A stretch of DNA of 64,000 nucleotides, taken from assembly GCA_015501075.1 (NCBI GenBank), contig JADNYJ010000110.1, positions 62,001-126,000 of the forward strand. Reading direction: 5' to 3'. Source of the DNA: Gymnopilus junonius. Its lineage: Eukaryota > Basidiomycota > Agaricomycetes > Agaricales > Galerinaceae. Position numbers and translations under genes: made by a program. A model generated the notes under the pieces. The model was not told where the DNA came from. It ran no database searches and worked only from the letters and a program-made list of their open reading frames with translations. Below, piece by piece: positions 50,179 through 61,432 of the stretch (position 1 is its first letter; each line of letters starts with the position of its first letter).

Positions 50179-50466
50179 GGACTGCTTTCGCTCAGGGACG
50201 TTCTTTAGTTGAGATATTGAAAACTTAAAGATTGTAATATTATCAAAATTATTGCTTGATTTTCTAAAGTTATGGAAGTACTCTACGTCTATATAAGTTA
50301 TTAGAGTGGGTATGTACGCAGCCCCTTAGATGCGACGTGCTAATCTAGTCTTTCACTTCTTAGTCATAGGTTTACATAAAGCTGAACATGTGTCGTTTGG
50401 AGTTGCAGGCGTTCTTATCGATTTCTTTCTTTGATCAACAACCAGGCGACTAACAAAAGAAAGAAA

Positions 50467-52467
50467 ATGGTAAGTGATTTCATCCCCAGTATCATGAAGT
50501 ATGTTCAACGTTGACAGGAGTCCCTGAGATTATCAATGAAGCCGGATCTGACCAAGTTTTTGGCTAATAATGATCCACCTTCTAATGAAATACTTCAGGA
50601 ATTGAAAGAATTTCTCACCGTTCCACGCAAAGAGCTCACAGAAATAGAAAGAGAAATCACACCAAGCTTCAAACCCTTATGGAAAGATGCGACAAGATCA
50701 AAAGAGGTGTTGAAGAATGCCTCACAATTTCATCCCCAATCCGCCGAATTGTACCAGACATCCTTGGAGAAATATTCAATCACTGTTTGTCCTCGAGCTG
50801 AAATTCTGTTCCGAGCGAATCTGAAGCACCCATTCTCCTCACACGAATTTGTAGAAGCTGGCGATCTGTCGCTCTGGCCTCTCCACACCTATGGGCTCGC
50901 TTGCATGTCGGTTTTAGCGATGCATATCGCTCTCCAAAAACTCCGAAGCAGCTCGAAAATAATATGCTCGAATCCGAAGAAGAGGTCCAGAACCGCTTGT
51001 CTAAGGCTTCTCAGACTCTTGAACTACGATGTCATGGCGTGGAAGACTGGCTTGCACGTTCAGCTAGCTGTCCTCTGTCTCTGTCAATTTATTACAACCG
51101 CCAACCCTCGCGTTCCAATGAACGTACAACTGAACCATCCTTTGAATACTGGGACCTCACTCATCGACTTTTCACAACTATCATTTCATCGAGCGAGCGT
51201 TGGAGGACGATCGAACTGAAAATGCCGTTTGGAATGCTACTCAAGTTTGATGCCATGATTCAAAAGTCATCTATCGTGCTGCCAGCACTAAGATCCTTAA
51301 AGACTCAAGTTACCTATATTGCAGAAGGTCTGAACAACTGGTCAGGAACTATGACTCTTTTTTCAGCTTCCAACTTACAGCAACTCTCCTTGGCATATCG
51401 CTACCCATCCTCCTTTTTGACGGCGACGCAACTCAACTCCTACGCTGCTCGAGGACAACACATAACACATCTTAATTGGCATTTTCCACTCCCAGTAATT
51501 CATGCCTTCAATTTACTCCGGTCTCTCGGAAATCTTGTATATTGCCAAATTCGTTTCGATTCTGCTGAACCCACCACTGCCTTGCGGAATTCTGGAAATG
51601 TTTTCAATACACCGGCCGTTCTCCCTCATCTTCTGGCATTTTTCATCGACGATTTTTGCGATGACAGACACTTGGTTACAGATTTTTATTCATCTATCGA
51701 AGCTCCAAAATTAAATGGATTCAATATTGGAAAAATGAAAGCCGGAAAACTGATCATGAAGGTCTGCTACAGGCCCCCATTTCTGCACTTCTTCTAAAAT
51801 CGACTCAACTCCTTAAGCTGGGAATAGATCCAGGGCCGTTCGAGGATGGTGCATTTCACGACATATTGAAAACAGTCAGTCTGATGCTGAAGCACCTTCT
51901 GATTGGAAGTGAAGCGGATCTCGTAGACTTCCGCAATGCAGCGAAGGAAAACAGTACTCCTAGTTATGTCTACCCTATAAGCTCCTCCAAGTTCAATCTG
52001 GAATGGCTCTCCTACAACGCCGAAGATGAATTTTCTGAAATACTGTTGCCTGGTCTGGAAAAATTTGAGTCATCACTTTCCCTGCCCTCTGATGAGGCTC
52101 TCTACAAATTCATTACATGCCGACTGGATCCTTCTTCTACCAAAGGCACCGCTGAACTTAAATTCGTTCTTGTCTTGTTTCAGAGAGCGGCGCAATTTGA
52201 CATCAAATGGGAAGTAGCAAGATATTGCCAGGAAAAGAAGATCTCAGGTCCGGACAACTTTGCCTATGATTCGATTGCTTTATATTTACACTATCCAGCG
52301 CCTCGGGCTATGGATCGGAAGGAAGTCGTCACTTCACCGTTTGGTGGGCTTCAAAGTGATGGGAGATTTTGGAAATTCACTGACATCAATGAAATGGTAA
52401 GCAAGCAAAGCCAAGATCCATAAAATTTCATACTCACTTTTTACCTGTCTAGCTGGAGCCTGAGTAA
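50467..52467 (+). pseudogene. F-box protein gene with two frame disruptions
   Basis: Basidiomycete F-box protein type. The first coding exon is only the ATG (50467-50469), followed by an intron to 50517 and a main exon to 52396; the last exon, 52453-52467, ends EPE-stop. The N-terminal coiled segment (EILQELKEFLTVPRKEL) leads into AEILF. The F-box then continues in another frame as EAPILLTRICRSWRSVALAS and PHLWARLHVGF. The shift lies near 50815-50830, where several family residues also seem missing. A second shift near 51740-51770 moves to the frame reading LLQAPISALLLKSTQLLKLG. Leu-rich C-terminal repeats follow (ISSSKFNLEWLSYN). In such proteins the F-box recruits SKP1 in an SCF ubiquitin ligase. 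The disruptions suggest a pseudogene or consensus errors. Confidence 0.65.
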
Positions 52468-53484
52468 TGCAAGTGAGAGATGCTCATCGTGATGGGTTTC
52501 CGGTATACCAGTCGTCGCAATTACGTGGTGAACGAATTTCGTTACCCATACTAGATTTTCAAGTTCCAAGAATATGTGTATTTGAAAGGGCCCCAAAGCA
52601 GTAGAAATTAAACCACGTCGCAATTAGGCTCACATCCAATTTATCATGTTGACCAGCTTCAGTAAAATAATGTTACCCAGCAACGGTTAATAACCAGAGT
52701 CCTGTAGATGGCTCCCCTGGAACACGAGTTTCGTTGCTTCACTCGAAAGGAAATAACGGAGAGGGTTAAAATCGTACGAGTTTAATCACGGAGAGGTAAT
52801 ACCGAGCACTGCCTACTCTTAGCGGTCGACTTGGTCGACGTGGCCTACGGGGACGACATGAGGTTGAACTACAATCTGAGTTCCGCATGTAGGCAAGAAC
52901 CATCTCGACGAATTACAGTATCCATCACAGAGAGATGCAAAAGGCCCGCGAAGTCAGCAGGGCCCACAGTGCCAAATAAACAGACTTACTGATAGTGATC
53001 TGTCAAGCTCCTGCCAGCGCAGTATCATTAGAAGAATCCTTTTACAACGGAAGTTCCCCAGCGTCCACAGAGTAGACCGCAGAATTTTGCAGCCGTTTAC
53101 GAACTGTAATAAAATCCGAAGCTGTCGGACTCCCTGACGAATGAGCCCCGCAGTTGGAACAAAAGCGGCTTGAAATTGGAACTAAGCGTGGTTGCTATGG
53201 CAAAAGCGTGACTCGGGTTGTTTTTAGAACGCCTCGTGTGGCGCCGAATTCCGAAATTTTTGGTTCGTTTACCCAATTCAGGCAGGGGACCCTGAAATGA
53301 CAAGAGTCTTTCAGGCTCGTGTTTTGAAAGGAGCTTGGAAGTTGTCCACTACCTTGGCTGCGGGTACAGCACGACGACCGCCTTTTTCTTCTCTTCGTCT
53401 TGTTCTTTATCGCTTTTGGATACTCTCTCTTCATTCCTTCAACACCTCCAGCTTCTGTATACTTTTCAAACGCGACTTTCGAAC
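52468..53484. other. Intergenic, no gene recognised
   Basis: About 1 kb; no feature recognised apart from the likely promoter and leader of the proline-rich gene at the right end. Confidence 0.4.
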
Positions 53485-54657
53485 ATGGTTGAACTTGAAC
53501 CAACCACCCCTAACTTAAAGACCAAGACCAGCACCCGGTGTCTGAATGCTCCTGCGGGTGGGCGTCCCAAGAGCAGAGTCGGTCTTGGCCGATCAGCGAC
53601 GATCTCGACGCCCTCACCGCCCTCTTCCTCTTCTTCCAAGTCCACCTCCAGAAGCAGCCCAGGTCGCGGTGGCAAGCTCACAGTCCGCATCGAAGATGAC
53701 ATGACCAGCTACGCGCAGCTGATCAAAAGCGCACCAGTGAAGACCATCCGCAAGCTTCCCGTTCCTCCGATGCCTGCTACGGCCGTAGAATGCTCTGTCA
53801 ATGGGAGTCTGCTGAGCGTCGCGCCCCGATCGGATTATGCAGAGCCCTACTCTGCGCCGGCCTCGTTGCATCCTCCGGTTCAGTCGCCGTTGACTCCGAG
53901 GATGGTACGGCCTCTCCCATCCCCACCATACCTGCCGAATGAGGCTCCACGGACACTCACATCCACACTCACGCCTACACACGCACGGACTCGCAGTTTG
54001 TCTCCCTCGCCACCTATAGGGCATGTCCCGGTGAGGGTCATCAAACCTCTGCCTGTCCCTGTTGTCAAGATCGAGCCAATGGTACTTCCTTGGAAAGAGG
54101 AAGCTTCTTCGCGTCCTGTGCCGTCTACGCCACCGTCGCTTTCACCTACATCCACGCCGACGCCGACACGTCCTAGGAGGACGGCGGAAAATGTATTTGT
54201 ACAGGAGAAACCTAGGACAGAATTACCACATCCCGAGGAAGCTCAGATGCAATCCCAACCCCAGCCCAAGCGAGAGCCAAATGTTATCCACCTCAAGTTA
54301 CGACACAGACCCACCCTCAGCCTTGATTCTGATACCAGCACAAGCGAGGACGACGAGTATGGATCAGAAGCTGAGCCTACATTCCGGCACTCTCGGGTAA
54401 CAATCCGACTAGAAGACAGGAAGAATGGCTTGGCTGAGACTAGCACCAGAGGCTTGAAAAGTCCAAGGCTGGAATTTGACGACGATCTCGAAAATCTCGT
54501 CGATTACACGTGGATGCTTTCCAATAGGAAGCTGTATCGGTTGGATGCGCTGTCGTCGCAGCAGATGACGGGGGGCAAGTGGTTATGGGAGAAGAAGGGG
54601 AAGCGGATTACCGAGCAGGACTTTGAGAATATTTTGCATATGCTCAGGACTTTGTGA
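53485..54657 (+). CDS. Proline/serine-rich hypothetical protein (390 aa)
   Basis: Not recognised. Single exon. The frame is open from 53335, but the first 50 codons resemble a hydrophobic translated leader, so I start at Met51 (MVELEPTTPN). Residues 1-300 are disordered and rich in Pro, Ser, Thr and Arg, with proline motifs such as RKLPVPPMP, RPLPSPPYLP and IKPLPVPVV that could bind SH3 or WW domains. An acidic stretch (STSEDDEYGSEAE) and a folded-looking C-terminus follow (NLVDYTWMLSNRKLYRLDAL, KRITEQDFENILHMLRTL). The conserved-looking C-terminus suggests a real protein of unknown function. Confidence 0.65.
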   Translation: MVELEPTTPNLKTKTSTRCLNAPAGGRPKSRVGLGRSATISTPSPPSSSSSKSTSRSSPGRGGKLTVRIEDDMTSYAQLIKSAPVKTIRKLPVPPMPATAVECSVNGSLLSVAPRSDYAEPYSAPASLHPPVQSPLTPRMVRPLPSPPYLPNEAPRTLTSTLTPTHARTRSLSPSPPIGHVPVRVIKPLPVPVVKIEPMVLPWKEEASSRPVPSTPPSLSPTSTPTPTRPRRTAENVFVQEKPRTELPHPEEAQMQSQPQPKREPNVIHLKLRHRPTLSLDSDTSTSEDDEYGSEAEPTFRHSRVTIRLEDRKNGLAETSTRGLKSPRLEFDDDLENLVDYTWMLSNRKLYRLDALSSQQMTGGKWLWEKKGKRITEQDFENILHMLRTL

Positions 54658-55554
54658 GTGGTGAAAGGGGAAGGAGGCAGGCGGCAGGGAGTGGCGTTTT
54701 CTGTTGGTTTTACGGTTCGATTTTTTCTTCCTCTTTCTTGCATAGATAACACGACATCCTCTCGTTCATTAGATTCTCATCTCCACACATCACAACTATC
54801 TTATTTATTCCCTGCCATTGTCGGCTATAACATCGTATCTTTCATTTGTCTTGATTAGTCTCCATTTCCATTTTTATGATTGGCATCGTTCTTTCCACTA
54901 TCACAAAATCTCTTGTATCATCAATGCAAATCATATTTGCGAACAAACACATACGAAAGTAGATCTTCTATAGTACAATCCTCAGCACAATCAGGCTGTG
55001 AACCGGTTTGATCTCCAATAGCTTTCAGCGCCAGCATTCACCGAGGCTCATGTACACTTGCCATCCATCCAATTCACACAGATCATGCCCTTGCCAGCCG
55101 GAGTAAGATTAAAAGGATGCTCCAAGCAGGTCGACCAAGGAAAATGAGATGCTCAATGACCCCATAAACATCGACAGTGACTGAACACCTTTGCTCCAGG
55201 ACATCCCATCTAGAATGTAGTCCCCAAACTGTTGCCTGATGTATGATGACGGCATCTACATTCAACGGCGAGGTCCGACTCTTCCCGGCGCGAGTGACGA
55301 AGAAGGTGAATTGCAGAGTCAGAAAAAAATCCCGTTGATCCATGGGGCTACAAAGGAGAAAAGAAAGATTTTTCCGCTGTTCTCAGCCAGAATATTCGAG
55401 TGAGCGGTGCCAAAGAAGGATGAGAAAGATGGTGGTGGTGGTAGTGGTGAGAGATGTTTGTTTGGCAGCCGCTTGTTATGTCTGCACGCGCGACTTGCTT
55501 TGACTCGCCATTCCCCGTCTTCTCTCCCTTTTTCCCTGCTCATCGTCTCGCTCG
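54658..55554. other. Intergenic region upstream of SET1
   Basis: About 900 bp; no gene recognised. A plus frame open from 55407 overlaps the SET1 start and may be part of its leader or first exon. Confidence 0.4.
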
Positions 55555-58500
55555 ATGTCGGGCCAAGGCTCCTCCAAAAGGGCCGAGGGCTCTGTTGGGA
55601 TCTCAGCAGAGCTCGGTCATCGGGGCCCTCATCCTCCACATCGTCCTTGCCACCGCCTGCTGTGAATCACAATTTCGCACAGCATCACCACAACCTCCTC
55701 CAAGACCTGCTCTGTCTTTACTCCAAATCCTATCAACAGCAGGATCGGCGCGACACTCCAACGGGCCCGAGAAGTCTTCAAGGAAACAATCGACCACCTC
55801 CGCCTGGTCCAAAACATCTCAATGGCCACGGAGGACCACACTCAAGTTCCGGCGGTCCTAATGGTCTTGGTCCTATGCTCTACGCACTGACCGTAATCCA
55901 ATAATGATAAGGGCAAAAAGCGAGACATGGGGTCAAGTACAGGTGTACGTACCCATATTTTCGATCATTTGCACAAACTGTATTAATTAGCGCTTGCCTC
56001 TGCTTTTTTTTTTTTGCTTTATTTGTAATTTTTTGTCTTTTTGTATTGTATTTTAGGGTAACCATGGTTGGCCATCTGCCCATTCTCAAGGTTATTCGCG
56101 GGGGGAATCAGCTTTAAATGGGATTACTAATGGCTCTGGGCCAAGCAGTAGTGGCAGCAGTGGCATTGCTGCCCAAAAGCAAGCACACACCGGTCCTTCC
56201 TCGTCTTCTGCTGTTCAGAACGGACGACCAGGAGAGCTGAAGCAGGACAGGCCAGTGTGCATATTCCAATGCAGCCTCGTCGAGATCGGAAGCCCAGTGT
56301 TTCTGAACCCCGCCGCCCCGACATATGACCCACCCCACCCCCACCCCCAACCCAACCGCCTCCTTCTTTGCCACCTTTACCACCTTCAGCGGAACCTCAT
56401 GTTCCTCCTCCACCGTTACCTCCTTCAGAACCTGCCCCGCCACCACCACCTCCAGAACTGTCCCGCCACCACCACCTCCATCTGTACCTTCAATATTTTC
56501 GCAACCTCCTTTGCCTCCAACAACATCTCCACCTCTGCCACCTCTGCGACCTATACCATCAGATCCGCTTCCTCCTTCGACAGAGGAGCCTCTTCTTCAC
56601 CAGGACGAACCAATGCCTTTCCAAGACGAAGACGAGGAAATGGAAATCATTCCTCCTCAACCCTCCTTTCACGACCTTCCTCCCGGTCGTCGAACGGTCA
56701 CCTTCGCCGACCATCATTCCTCCACCCCAGCCTCCGATCATGCAAAACATTTCCTCCCTCAACGGCCTGCTTCACCTCCTTGGGCAGCTTCTTCCTCCAG
56801 TCGCTCAAGGGACTCTTCCGATCACACCGTCCTTCTGAGAGGACTCAGTCTCCTAAGAAGCGTCGTTCTCCAACACCACAACCCCCTCCTCCGCCTCCTC
56901 CGCCTCCTCCATTACCCTCTTGGCCTCCAGCCCAAAGTGAATACTCTCCTGGGCGGGCGTTCAAGGTCCTATTTGATCCTGCTGTCGATTCTGCTTCTTC
57001 TTCCTACACCCTTTTCCAGTATCCAAACACCAGGCTGCCGTCATATTACCGCGGTTTGATCGAGCATGTGCGGAAACATAGTTCTAGCAGCCGGCCGAGC
57101 GGATAAAGGCAAAGGAAAGGGAAAGGAAATATTATACAGGTACGAGGGTGAGGTTCTCAGGCCTGGGCCTGATGAAATGGACATTGGGGATATGAAGGAG
57201 GATGAGGTTGTGCCTTCCGATCCGAGGAAAAACACGTCCATTCGTCGGCCTAGTCTAATAAGAAGGGTGAATACGGAGCTTATTCCTTTGAAATACGAGG
57301 TCGTGTCCAGTTTTCCTCGTTATAACCTTTTCCTTTCATTTTATGTCATCTTTGGCATATGGGCACAGACAGCTTTCATGCTGTCAACACCTCCTTTTTC
57401 TACGTACCATCTTTCTTTCTAATCATTTTTGCATGTCCGCTATGAACTATTTGATTGACATCACAATCTTTCCTTTTGACAGTACGACGTCAACTCCACT
57501 GGACCACCGCCGCTACGTCTGTGCTAATACCAACTTCTCGCCACTAACTTCCAACCGCGACCTCCGGCGGCACCTGAGCCAACACGGTGCCATCCCTTTC
57601 CTTCGAGCCCCAAATAGACAAAGAGAACGGCAGCGCTCTCGGCATTGTCTTTGTTAAATTCCAAACGCATGAAGAGGCCAAACGCTGTGTTGAGCGTGAA
57701 CATGGGAGGAAAGGAGGAATCGGAGCCCTCGGCGTGTCGATGATGAAGCCTGGAGAGGTGGAAGAGTGGAAGGTTGTATTTGATGGGGAGGGTGTAAAAT
57801 TGAAGGCAGTGTTAAAGGAGTTGGACGAGAGGAAGAAGAAGGAGAGAGAAGACAAGAGGAAGGGTGTCAACGGTGGAAGCTCTGGTCCTTCTTCCATACC
57901 TAATGGCCTCAAGTCAAGTGCTTACTCCCATGAGTGGGATTGGAACACCACAATCTGGGATGCGAGTCCTGCTCCACCAAGGAAAGGCGGACCTCCAGGA
58001 CTCCGAATCATTTGCGAGGTAGTATGCAACAACGGCCTGTAGGTCCTAATGGTCCGCCTGCCCATCCAAAATGCAGCCTCCCTCCACGACCATCGGCCAG
58101 TGTAGTCTCAGCAGCAGGTCCAACAACATCTCCCACCAGCCTCGGACTAACCGGCATAGGCTTTACGACACAACGCCACATTCACGTTGGAAGACACTTC
58201 AGCACCAAGCGACAGCAAAAGCACCCTTCTTCAACACAACGCAGGCCAATAATCTTAAAGATCTACGGCCTGTCTCTGCAGTGCTGCAGCGGGCGCGTGC
58301 CAAAGCCGCCGCCATGCATTCTAAACCTTCCCAGTCAAAGTCGGCGACGATGCAGAAGAAATTAGCACAGGCGACGAAGGGCGTGTTGGCTGTGTACCAG
58401 GAGGAGGAAGAGAGGACGATGATGACGATGATGGGCGCTGATAAGTCCGCGGCGGACGGGAGAAGGAAAGGCAGGAGGTGGTAAGGCAGCTGGCGGGAAA

Positions 58501-60531
58501 ATGGACATGAACATGTCAAAATCCATGGGCATGGGGGTTTGGGTGCGGGGCTGGAGGAAGATGTCAGGACGTTTTTGACTGGTTTTCGAGGTCGATAAGG
58601 TAGGTCCTTCATATCATTTCTTTCTCTTCCTTTTTTTTGTAGTTTAACCTTGATTGCTGAGATAAACATTATTTTTAGGTTCTGAAAGACCACACTGGGC
58701 TTTATGTCCCTTTCGAAGAAAGGTGTGGCGCAGCGGTGCAGCAACAGTCCAGTGCTACGAGGCGCCTTGGAATGCAGTCCGTGACACTGACCTGGCAATC
58801 CACCACCAACCTACATTCCAGTGAAGGAGAAGGCACACTGGGATGATGTCGAGCTCGTAGAAGCTGCGCAGAAGATGGTAGTCCAAGAATTGAGGATTTG
58901 CTGGAGAAGGACATCACTGAATCGGATTGTGGCGCATGACCTCAAGAAGATATGGCAGGAGGAGAAGAGCAAGAGCACGAGTACGTTTAATAAGCAGCTG
59001 AAGCCGCTGGAGAGGAAGGGCTTGAAGGGCTTGTCGTTCAAGAAAGCCAAGAAGGTTGTGGTGGTTGAGGTTGAGGAGAAGCAGGAGCCGGAACAGGGAC
59101 AAGAGAGGGAGGAAGAAGAGGAGGAAAGTGAAATTGATGAGAGGCCAAAGAAGAAGAGAAAGACAGACATGATCAAGAAGCCTGCTAGGAAAGTAATTGA
59201 TGAAGAGGATCTGGAGTCCGAAGAAGAGGACGAAGAAGACTTGGCGCGTCTGGCTGCTCTGGCTCAGAACGGGCGCCCAAGCGTGCTACCTCAGAAGATC
59301 GCGAAGAGGAGGAAGAGGAAGAACCAGTGAAGAGAAAAAAAAGTCGAAGAAGAGGTCAACATAAGAAGGCGACAAGAAATCCAAGAAAGCTCTGCGCGTG
59401 CAAGAGGTCATCCTGGGCGATGCAGAAACTTTCGAGTCGCCTGCTCTGACCAACTTCGTCTCGACTCTGCTTTGGAGTCATCACTATCGCCTTCTCGATC
59501 TCCTACTCCTGTCGTTATTCAGCCCAAGCAGCGACGTAAACGACCCCTCACACCGCCGCCGACACCGCCACCCGATCCCTCGCTCCGGATCTCTGCGAAG
59601 ACGATGAAGACCTATATTACGCCAAACTTGCCTTATCCGGGGGAGATGCCAAGTCAAGAGAAGCTACAGGCACCTGCTGCACCTGCTGATCCTGATGTGC
59701 TAACCTTTCGCAAGCATCTCACAGGAAGCGCGAGAACGGAAGGATACTACAAAATCACGCATGCGGAGAAGGCTGCGTATGTGGCGCAATACCAGCACGT
59801 GCTGCAAATGTACCTCTATCGTGGACGAGCCTCAGCCACAGCACATCACCTCTTCTCGCTCAACCGTGCCAATGCTCGTCGCCGCGCCTGGTCTCGAAGA
59901 GATCATCAGGTTCAACGAGCCGTGGCGCTGTCCAAGGGCGAAACTGCCAACGAGCTGACGTTCAAGTTCAATCAGCTACAGACAAGGAAGAAGCACCTCC
60001 GCTTTGCTCGGTCGCCTATCCATGATTGGGGCTTGTACGCTATGGAGAAGATTTCGAGAGGCGAGATGGTGATTGAGTATGTGGGAGAGATTATTCGTGC
60101 GCAGGTGGCGGGACAGCGTGAGAAGGCCTATGAGAGGCAGGGCATTGGAAGTAGCTATCTCTTCAGGATTGATGAGGACCTCGTGGTGGATGCTACCAAG
60201 AAGGGTAATCTTGGGTGCGTTGCTTGGTTTATCTTAACCTCTTCACGCTAACTTAATCTCTTTTCGCCGCTAGTCGCTGATCAACCACTCTTGTGATCCA
60301 AATTGCACTGCGAAAATCATCACGATCAGTGGCGAGAAGAAGATCGTCATCTATGCGAAGCAAGATATCGAACTGGGCGATGAGATCACATACGGTGCGT
60401 GCTGATCAAGGCTTCTCCCGAAAAACCATGATTCTGATACATCTTGCCAATTTAGACTATCATTTCCCATTCGAGCAAGACAAAATCCCTGTCTCTGTGG
60501 TTCTGCGAAGTGTCGTGGATTCTTGAACTAG
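55555..60531 (+). CDS. SET1: SET1/COMPASS histone H3-K4 methyltransferase, multiple frameshifts
   Basis: Domains in order: a Pro-rich N-terminus; an RRM ([39 protein letters not shown]) at about 57500-57700; a long low-complexity middle; an N-SET region ([20 protein letters not shown]) at about 59720; the SET domain ([61 protein letters not shown]); and post-SET (C-L-C-G-S-A-K-C). These are the marks of SET1. Late introns are near 60215-60273 and 60395-60458 (GTGCGT...TTAG). The frame breaks repeatedly: near 56290-56900, 57100, 57513, 57529, 57600, 60276 (one C short before LINHSC) and 60488 (one C short before the first post-SET Cys). The stop used is 60529-60531; the start at 55555 is tentative. 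Conservation across broken frames argues for consensus errors or very recent decay. Confidence 0.78.
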
Positions 60532-60885
60532 ATTCTTTATAATCATCATCATCATTCAGCATCCATTGTTTTATTTGCCGTTTATACCCGCTGCTTAGCT
60601 TGCGTTTTTTTTTTCGCTGTCTGCATATCGAGCCATGTATTTGTTTTTTTATTTCCACCATATCGCAAAAGCTTTCCTCCGTTTCACGTCCATGGATACC
60701 GCACACCCAGCTCGGCCTTCTGAAATGTTGCAAGTGGACCAGAAAAAGGCTTGGCTGAAGTCAAGTGCTTGGAGTATATAAATTTGTCACAACATTGACA
60801 GCCACAGGCAAACAAATGACCGAAGAGTATATAGGGGGTCTCAGATGAATCACTAACTTCCAAATCATTTAAAAACCCTCAGCTT

Positions 60886-61068
60886 ATGCTTCCTCCCGGC
60901 AATAATACGAAACTTAAGGACTCTCATAACAAAGACTTCAAGGGCAAGCGACGCGTCCATTTCGTCTCCAAGGGCGCTAGTAGCAAGGACGTTGATTCTT
61001 CATCTAAAGTAAAAAAGGCATCTAAACGCTTGTCATGGTGTCAACGCCTCAGAAAGGCGTTGTGGTGA
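60886..61068 (+). CDS. Small basic hypothetical protein (60 aa)
   Basis: Not recognised. The ORF starts about 60 nt downstream of a TATA-like element (TATATAGG near 60826), with a second (TATATAAA near 60776). The product is strongly basic (many Lys/Arg and Ser), hydrophilic, ends LRKALW, and has no signal peptide. Another 35-codon ORF starts at 61071, 3 nt after this stop, with a Pro-rich product (MLSLPWYRPPTVPPGPW...). The two could be parts of one transcript. No homology is claimed. Confidence 0.35.
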   Translation: MLPPGNNTKLKDSHNKDFKGKRRVHFVSKGASSKDVDSSSKVKKASKRLSWCQRLRKALW

Positions 61069-61335
61069 AAATGCTATCACTTCCTTGGTATCGTCCGCCA
61101 ACTGTCCCTCCCGGTCCTTGGAAAACGCACTTCGGTTATCAACCAGTGCCTAAGAAGTACGTTCAGAATAATTTTTAAGGTCATGTTTGAGTTAATTTTA
61201 GTCTCAGGGAACTGCCTTGACATAGCTGGACATTTGGGGTTTATCATCAGTCAACCCTTGAGAAGCGTGCAGGAAAATATGGTCCGACCAGAGCCGATGA
61301 GGTGCGCCTTATAATTTTCATTCGGAACAAAATAT

Positions 61336-61432
61336 CTGTCCCGGAGAGACTCGAACTCTCGATCTTCCGATGTCCTTGGAATTACACTTATTCCTAACAG
61401 TCGGACGCCGTAACCAACTAAGCCACGGGACA
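61336..61432 (-). tRNA. tRNA-Asn (anticodon GTT) with 23-nt intron
   Basis: Full cloverleaf on the minus strand. A 7-bp acceptor stem TGTCCCG/CGGGACA is followed by discriminator G. D arm: GGCTTAGTTGGTTACGGC. The anticodon stem TCCGA/TCGGA has loop CTGTTA-A and anticodon GTT (61396-61398). The T arm is GAGAG/CTCTC with loop TTCGAGT. A 23-nt intron (61372-61394) sits at the canonical position between bases 37 and 38, next to the anticodon. The mature length is 74 nt. A TTTT run directly downstream on the minus strand fits Pol III termination. G73 fits Asn identity. The first pair is U-A, not the more usual G-C. Confidence 0.93.

Noticed and set aside
55083..55343. 86-codon minus frame upstream of SET1
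   Set aside because: No domain or conservation visible and no partner exons.
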